Source of the DNA: Halioglobus sp.
GTDB lineage: Bacteria; Pseudomonadota; Gammaproteobacteria; Pseudomonadales; Halieaceae
NCBI GenBank assembly: GCA_029246385.1
Contig: JAQWNG010000037.1
Span: 40,237 to 104,236 of the forward strand
DNA: 64,000 bases
Direction: 5' to 3'
Notes under the pieces: model-generated
What the model saw: the letters and a program-made list of their open reading frames with translations, nothing else
Database searches by the model: none
Told to the model about the DNA's origin: nothing
In this document: positions 60,112 to 64,000 of the stretch, one piece after another
Layout: each line of letters begins with the position of its first letter
How positions within the stretch are numbered: the first letter of the stretch is position 1
Made by a program: the position numbers and the translations under genes

Positions 60112-60762
60112 CTATTTCAAATGTGCACGCTGCATCCCATTTCTCGAAATCAGCCAGCTGTCAATTAGTGCGGTCAAGGCCAACAATATCAAAGCTAGCA
60201 GTAGCCTCGGGTCCCCTAGGTACAGGTCGGTTTCCATCGGATAGGCAATGGTCTTGTCCAGTGCTGCGAGTTTGAAGTCATGGGGGCCAAGTATTGCTGG
60301 ATTGCTGATAATCTCCATAAATGAACGCCGACTGCGGTAGCGGAGCACGGCCGTGTCTGTCCAAGCCTGTCCGTTCTCAATACCGGCAATATCGATCGCC
60401 GAATATACAGCTGGCCCCATCAGGACGGGGTGGCAGGCACGTTTGAGTAGCTCCGGGATCATGTGCTCCATGTAGAGGCCCAGAAGGGTATCTGCATCGG
60501 CATTGGCAGGGGCGCCTTTCACAATGGGGGGATGGTCGTTCATGTCAAGATTGTTGACCATCAAAAACTGGCGACCGCTGTCATTACGCAGGAATTGGGC
60601 GTAGTAATCCACTCGTTCGGGGGCGATACCGTTGTTAGTCATGACCTCGATGAATTCATCAACTTCTCCACTGCTTAATGGACCACCAAGGTCAGTGTAC
60701 CAGAGGACAAATACCGTATAGAGCAGAGCGGGAAACAGCCAGAGTTTTGCGCGAGTAGACAT
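60112..60762 (-). CDS. Unrecognised two-helix membrane protein
   Basis: Protein of 216 residues with a helix at each end (LWLFPALLYTVFVLWYTDL, about 8-26, and LLALILLALTALIDSWLI, about 188-205) and a roughly 160-residue domain between, probably periplasmic. AGAGG precedes the ATG. It starts 48 bp after the GST-like gene on the same strand, so both are likely one transcript. No family recognised. Confidence 0.7.
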   Translation of the reverse strand: MSTRAKLWLFPALLYTVFVLWYTDLGGPLSSGEVDEFIEVMTNNGIAPERVDYYAQFLRNDSGRQFLMVNNLDMNDHPPIVKGAPANADADTLLGLYMEHMIPELLKRACHPVLMGPAVYSAIDIAGIENGQAWTDTAVLRYRSRRSFMEIISNPAILGPHDFKLAALDKTIAYPMETDLYLGDPRLLLALILLALTALIDSWLISRNGMQRAHLK

Positions 60763-60810
60763 GAGAACCTCTTGTTGTGGATGCGACTGGCACCGAGTTC
60801 GCTAACGGAG

Positions 60811-61854
60811 TCAGCCCAAGTAGTAGTCAAGGATGCCGCGCGTGGCGAACAACTCCTGGACGTCGGTATTTTCGTCCGCCCCCAATCGCTGTAATTCATG
60901 CTGTACGTGCAGTCTTGCCTGGTTCAGGCGTTTCTGGGTGCGCGCTCGAGTGGCGCCGAAACCGTAGTCGAACACATAATATTTCTCACCGGCAAGGCCG
61001 GCGGCGATATTGGCTGGTGCCGACTGGTAGTAACTGCCTTGTAGGTAATCCAGCACGATCTGCAGGCTATCAGGTACGCGGTCGTTCGCGGGCCAGAGGG
61101 CGAGTTCACCCTGCCAGTCACTGAAAAAGCGTTGGGTGTATTGATGCAGTATGTCACTGTGTTCCCTGAGCCAGCTTTTCGGCTCTGGGTCGCATAAAAA
61201 ATGGGCCTTGCTGGCACCGGCTAGGGCGAAGTCCGCCAGGCAGGGCCGCTCGCCCAACAGGAAATTGTGGTTGGCAAAGTGCACTGCTAGAGCGTCTAGC
61301 ATGTTCCTGAAGTCACCTTGTACAGCAGCGGCCTGGTCTGGTCCTACGCCATTGACCTCGCACACGCCTTTACCGAATCCGTCATACATCATCGATCCAA
61401 TAGGAGCCAGCTGTTCCATTTCCGCCTCTGAGAAAGGCTCATCGATGGAGCGGCCCAGCATCATATTAGCGCCGAACCGGGGGCCAACCCAGGCAACGTT
61501 ATCGGGGTAGCACCAACGGGAATGCACGCAGACGCGGCCCAGCCAGTGATTGAAGGCGTCTTCCAGAATGTAACAGCAGGAGCGTTGTAGCGGCGTTTCA
61601 GGCACGACCGCGCGGCTCCTGAAGCGCTCGCTAAGCATCGGGCCAATGGCGATAGTGTCGTGGATGAGCCATTTATCAGGTGTCATCAACAAGGGGATAA
61701 AGTGAGTGCCGGCCTTTGCTTCCAACTCACCCTTACGCTCTTCTGTCTTGAACAGGTAGCGCCACGGTATCTGCTGGCACCATAGTTGGGCTTCTAGCTT
61801 GCGCGTAAAAAAACTCATCTCGCTGCCGATGAGTTGGTAGTCGCCTTGGTACAT
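60811..61854 (-). CDS. Glutathione S-transferase-like protein
   Basis: Protein of about 347 residues with a GST N-terminal thioredoxin-like fold (SFFTRKLEAQLWCQQIPWRYLFK, THFIPLLMTPDKWLIHDTIAIGPML) and an all-helical C-terminal domain (HNFLLGERPCLADFALAGA). It is longer than a usual GST (about 210), with an extra middle and a basic C-terminal tail. ATG at 61854 has GAGGGG about 9 bp upstream. Cytoplasmic. Its neighbours, a GGT-like enzyme upstream and a membrane protein downstream, hint at thiol-conjugate metabolism, by context only. Confidence 0.8.
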   Translation of the reverse strand: MYQGDYQLIGSEMSFFTRKLEAQLWCQQIPWRYLFKTEERKGELEAKAGTHFIPLLMTPDKWLIHDTIAIGPMLSERFRSRAVVPETPLQRSCCYILEDAFNHWLGRVCVHSRWCYPDNVAWVGPRFGANMMLGRSIDEPFSEAEMEQLAPIGSMMYDGFGKGVCEVNGVGPDQAAAVQGDFRNMLDALAVHFANHNFLLGERPCLADFALAGASKAHFLCDPEPKSWLREHSDILHQYTQRFFSDWQGELALWPANDRVPDSLQIVLDYLQGSYYQSAPANIAAGLAGEKYYVFDYGFGATRARTQKRLNQARLHVQHELQRLGADENTDVQELFATRGILDYYLG

Positions 61855-62105
61855 GGTCTGTCCCCTCAAACGATGGCCGATCACTCTGCTTCAGTGGTAA
61901 ATCCAAATATCGAGATAAAGTATGTCAATAATTTTTGGCTGATGTGGGCCAATCATGGCCTACTAACCTTAGCTAAGATAGGTGAGGAGTGCATATGACG
62001 GCAAAGTAACAGCGTTCGCGTATATCCCTCACCATAACCTGCGCCATATGAGACGGGTTTATGCGACCAATATAGGTGGCGGCGCCAAGAAATCGCTCTA
62101 CACAG

Positions 62106-63599
62106 CTAAATCGCCATTGCCACGGCATGCCGTCTGGCATCACCAACGAACGTAGCCACTTCACCGCATGCTAGGCCTTGCACGCACCCCAGTCTCCATG
62201 AGTAATCGCCTAAACATTTTGGAAGGTAGCCCCTATCAGACAGGCTTGCAACAACTTCAGCGCTAAAACGCCCTTCCACGGTGATATCCTCACGCTCATC
62301 AATAAAAAACCGAGGTGCATCAATCGCCTCAGGCAGTGACATCCTAAATACCAACAGATTTAATAACACTTGTAATTCTACCTGCTGAATCGTGAAACCG
62401 CCCGGCGTACCAAACGCATACTCTAAAGCATCACCATCAAAAATTTGGACTAAAGATACGCTCCAGGGCACCTGAGAACCCGCTGCGGCTCGACGACTCG
62501 CAGGTGTTTCTCCATCAACATCAAAGAAATAACTGCCAGCTCCATTAAACGGTAATCCATACTCCTCAACCCAAACGCCTGACCCAAACAGCCCACCCAG
62601 CGTTTGAGTCATGATCGCGCAATTGCCTTGCACATCCCGAGTAACCAGCGTTGTAGTGTGTTGCTTGTCAGCTGAAAATCTCTCGCTCCATTTTTTCGGA
62701 TCTCCGCCTAAGCTGCGCCCTTCTTTCATAACGCGCTTGAGCACACCTGCTACCGCGTCGACGTATTCCGCGCTATTGTGTTGCAGCGCACCAATCGAGT
62801 CCACCTCAAGCAACTTCGCCGCGCGTAAGATAATAAACGCGTCGCTGTTAGGGGGCGGAACAGCGACACGCCGACCAAATACCTCCTCAACTAAGACGGA
62901 CTGCCATACCACTGGATCGTCTTCTATATCCGCTAATGTGAGTGCACTATGATGCTCGATCAATGTCTTTTTAATAGCGTTGGCCACTTTACCGCGTGTA
63001 AGGGCCTGAGGATTAGTGGCAATTTCACGCAACGCCATAGCGGTTTTGGCCTGACTCAAACTATCACCTACCTCAAATTCATTTGACTGGTAGTAGTCGA
63101 ACTGCATTTTTTGGGACACTGATTCTTTAGCGAAATTGAGAAAGTAACAGTTGGCCTCAGTTAATAGAAAGCCTTGCTCGCTATACTGAATAGCGCTTGC
63201 AAATAGCGTTTTGAAAGGCAGTGTTCCATATTTCTCATGAATGGCTATCCAGCCTGCAGGCACTTGTGGCGATACAATCGATAGGGCATCAGATTTACTA
63301 TCACTCCACTCTTGCGCAGCAAAATTTTGAGGCACCCAACCAGAAAAGTTACAAACGCTGCAGCCTTCGCTCTCAGAGGACAGCATTGCCAAGCCAACCC
63401 CTAAAATACCGCTCATCATCGGCTCCACCACAACGAGCGTAATCGCAGTTACGATTAACGCGTCAAATGCATTGCCCCCTGCTTGCAAGCAATCCACACC
63501 GGCTTGTGTTGCCAATGGATGCGCACTAGCAATACCGGCATGACCCTCGGCAACAGATTGCTGGCTTGAGCCTATCGTTGCGCTATATCCGTCTGACAT
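62106..63599 (-). CDS. Gamma-glutamyltranspeptidase-like Ntn hydrolase
   Basis: Protein of 497 residues with the GGT fold: GIASAHPLATQAGVDCLQAGGNAFDA, the pre-cleavage site with Thr315 as likely nucleophile (KQHTTTLVTRD), GLFGSGVW and GTPGGFTIQQV (oxyanion region). No signal peptide, so it should be cytoplasmic, unlike periplasmic GGT. The substrate-binding Arg of the family motif (YDFRExAP) is missing: here the segment reads CNFSGWVP (about 83-90). Both points suggest an amidase or acylase of GGT type with another substrate rather than glutathione. Upstream gene of the GST-like run, 251 bp apart. Confidence 0.85.
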   Translation of the reverse strand: MSDGYSATIGSSQQSVAEGHAGIASAHPLATQAGVDCLQAGGNAFDALIVTAITLVVVEPMMSGILGVGLAMLSSESEGCSVCNFSGWVPQNFAAQEWSDSKSDALSIVSPQVPAGWIAIHEKYGTLPFKTLFASAIQYSEQGFLLTEANCYFLNFAKESVSQKMQFDYYQSNEFEVGDSLSQAKTAMALREIATNPQALTRGKVANAIKKTLIEHHSALTLADIEDDPVVWQSVLVEEVFGRRVAVPPPNSDAFIILRAAKLLEVDSIGALQHNSAEYVDAVAGVLKRVMKEGRSLGGDPKKWSERFSADKQHTTTLVTRDVQGNCAIMTQTLGGLFGSGVWVEEYGLPFNGAGSYFFDVDGETPASRRAAAGSQVPWSVSLVQIFDGDALEYAFGTPGGFTIQQVELQVLLNLLVFRMSLPEAIDAPRFFIDEREDITVEGRFSAEVVASLSDRGYLPKCLGDYSWRLGCVQGLACGEVATFVGDARRHAVAMAI

Positions 63600-63782
63600 G
63601 TCATCCTCTTGCTAACTTAAAAGAACAAAAAACCCGGCATTCGCTAATAAAGTCGCACCGACTTCATACCTTGGGGCACCGCAGCCAATGGAGTTAGATT
63701 GAGAATTACATAACCGATAAGCCCGCAGAATTATGTGGCTTTGTCATTTGAGGGACCTGCGCCCTCTTATCAGACTTCTTAG

Positions 63783-63806
63783 AAAAACGGCCCCCGAAGG
63801 AGCCGC
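63783..63806 (-). terminator. Rho-independent terminator
   Basis: On the minus strand CGGCTCC-TTCG-GGGGCCG forms a 7-bp stem (one G-U) with a stable TTCG loop, followed by five T. It lies 50 bp past the stop of the VPLPA-CTERM gene and ends that transcript. Confidence 0.88.
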
Positions 63807-63855
63807 TATTGTTGATACCAATTGGCATGATTAGCGACGCTAACCATGTCCGAAA

Positions 63856-63999
63856 CTACGCAGCTCGCTTTTCGCGCGACAGGCGCTTTGCTCCGGCCAA
63901 GCCCGCTATCGCTGATATAAATAACCAAGCAGCGGCAGGAAGAGGCACTACTGATGCATTGGAGGTATTAATCACACCAGCATCGACAACCTGACCTAA
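63856..63999 (-). CDS. C-terminal end of a VPLPA-CTERM sorted protein (partial)
   Basis: The last 47 codons of a gene whose 5' part lies beyond the window. They encode VVPLPAAAWLFISAIAGLAGA followed by the basic tail KRLSREKRAA and TAG at 63858-63856. This is the tripartite VPLPA/PEP-CTERM sorting signal: motif, membrane helix, Arg/Lys-rich end. Such proteins are processed by an exosortase and placed on the cell surface. A terminator follows. The function of the main body cannot be seen. Confidence 0.85.
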   Translation of the reverse strand, partial: LGQVVDAGVINTSNASVVPLPAAAWLFISAIAGLAGAKRLSREKRAA

Positions 64000-64000
64000 C

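Noticed and set aside
61973..62164. 63-codon minus-strand frame after the GGT-like gene
   Set aside because: It overlaps the GGT-like 3' end in another frame, has no family similarity and no clear ribosome site.

Overview
The window reads as a chromosomal segment of a marine-type gammaproteobacterium, probably near the Cellvibrionales/Halieaceae or Pseudomonas side of the class. This is inferred from gene order and family content, not from a marker tree. Supporting signs are the block leuC-leuD-asd-fimV-truA-trpF-trpB-trpA-accD-folC-(SPOR)-cvpA-purF-metZ, a dnaX-ebfC-recR operon, AcnB, MiaE, a TgpA-type transglutaminase, TonB receptors and PEP-CTERM-like proteins.

Layout. 0-2.7 kb: dnaX-ebfC-recR (minus), with an apparently intact programmed -1 frameshift site inside dnaX. 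2.97-3.08 kb: SRP 4.5S RNA. 3.3-16.7 kb: a signalling island with a FixJ-like regulator, a REC-EAL phosphodiesterase, a CHASE8/HAMP hybrid kinase, a soluble kinase with a degenerate receiver, an outer-membrane barrel plus a YfiR-like protein, and two further membrane hybrid kinases. 16.8-19.4 kb: tRNA-His, a ThuA-like lipoprotein, nagA and tRNA-Pro. 19.6-29.6 kb: housekeeping genes folD, cysS, glnS, ppiB, miaE and acnB, plus a PEP-CTERM-like protein and a DUF1289 protein. 29.6-33.6 kb: tgpA, DUF58 and MoxR. 33.6-48.8 kb: the long biosynthetic block on the minus strand, from metZ at its downstream end to leuC at its upstream end. 48.9 kb: a divergent LysR regulator. 50-56 kb: assorted accessory enzymes. 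56.3-64 kb: a DUF3604 remnant, a TonB receptor, two unrecognised membrane-anchored proteins, a GST-like protein, a gamma-glutamyltranspeptidase-like enzyme, and the end of a VPLPA-CTERM protein with its terminator.

The most interesting unit is the signalling island. The periplasmic sensor of one hybrid kinase resembles that of the diguanylate cyclase YfiN/TpbB, and a YfiR-like periplasmic protein lies nearby directly behind an outer-membrane protein. This looks like a YfiBNR-type envelope sensor whose GGDEF output has been replaced by a phosphorelay. The only outputs encoded alongside are a LuxR/FixJ-type regulator and an EAL phosphodiesterase. Three TACGT(A/G) hexamers at exact 10-bp spacing upstream of the barrel/yfiR pair are a candidate operator.

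All functions are read from sequence motifs. No database search was run.
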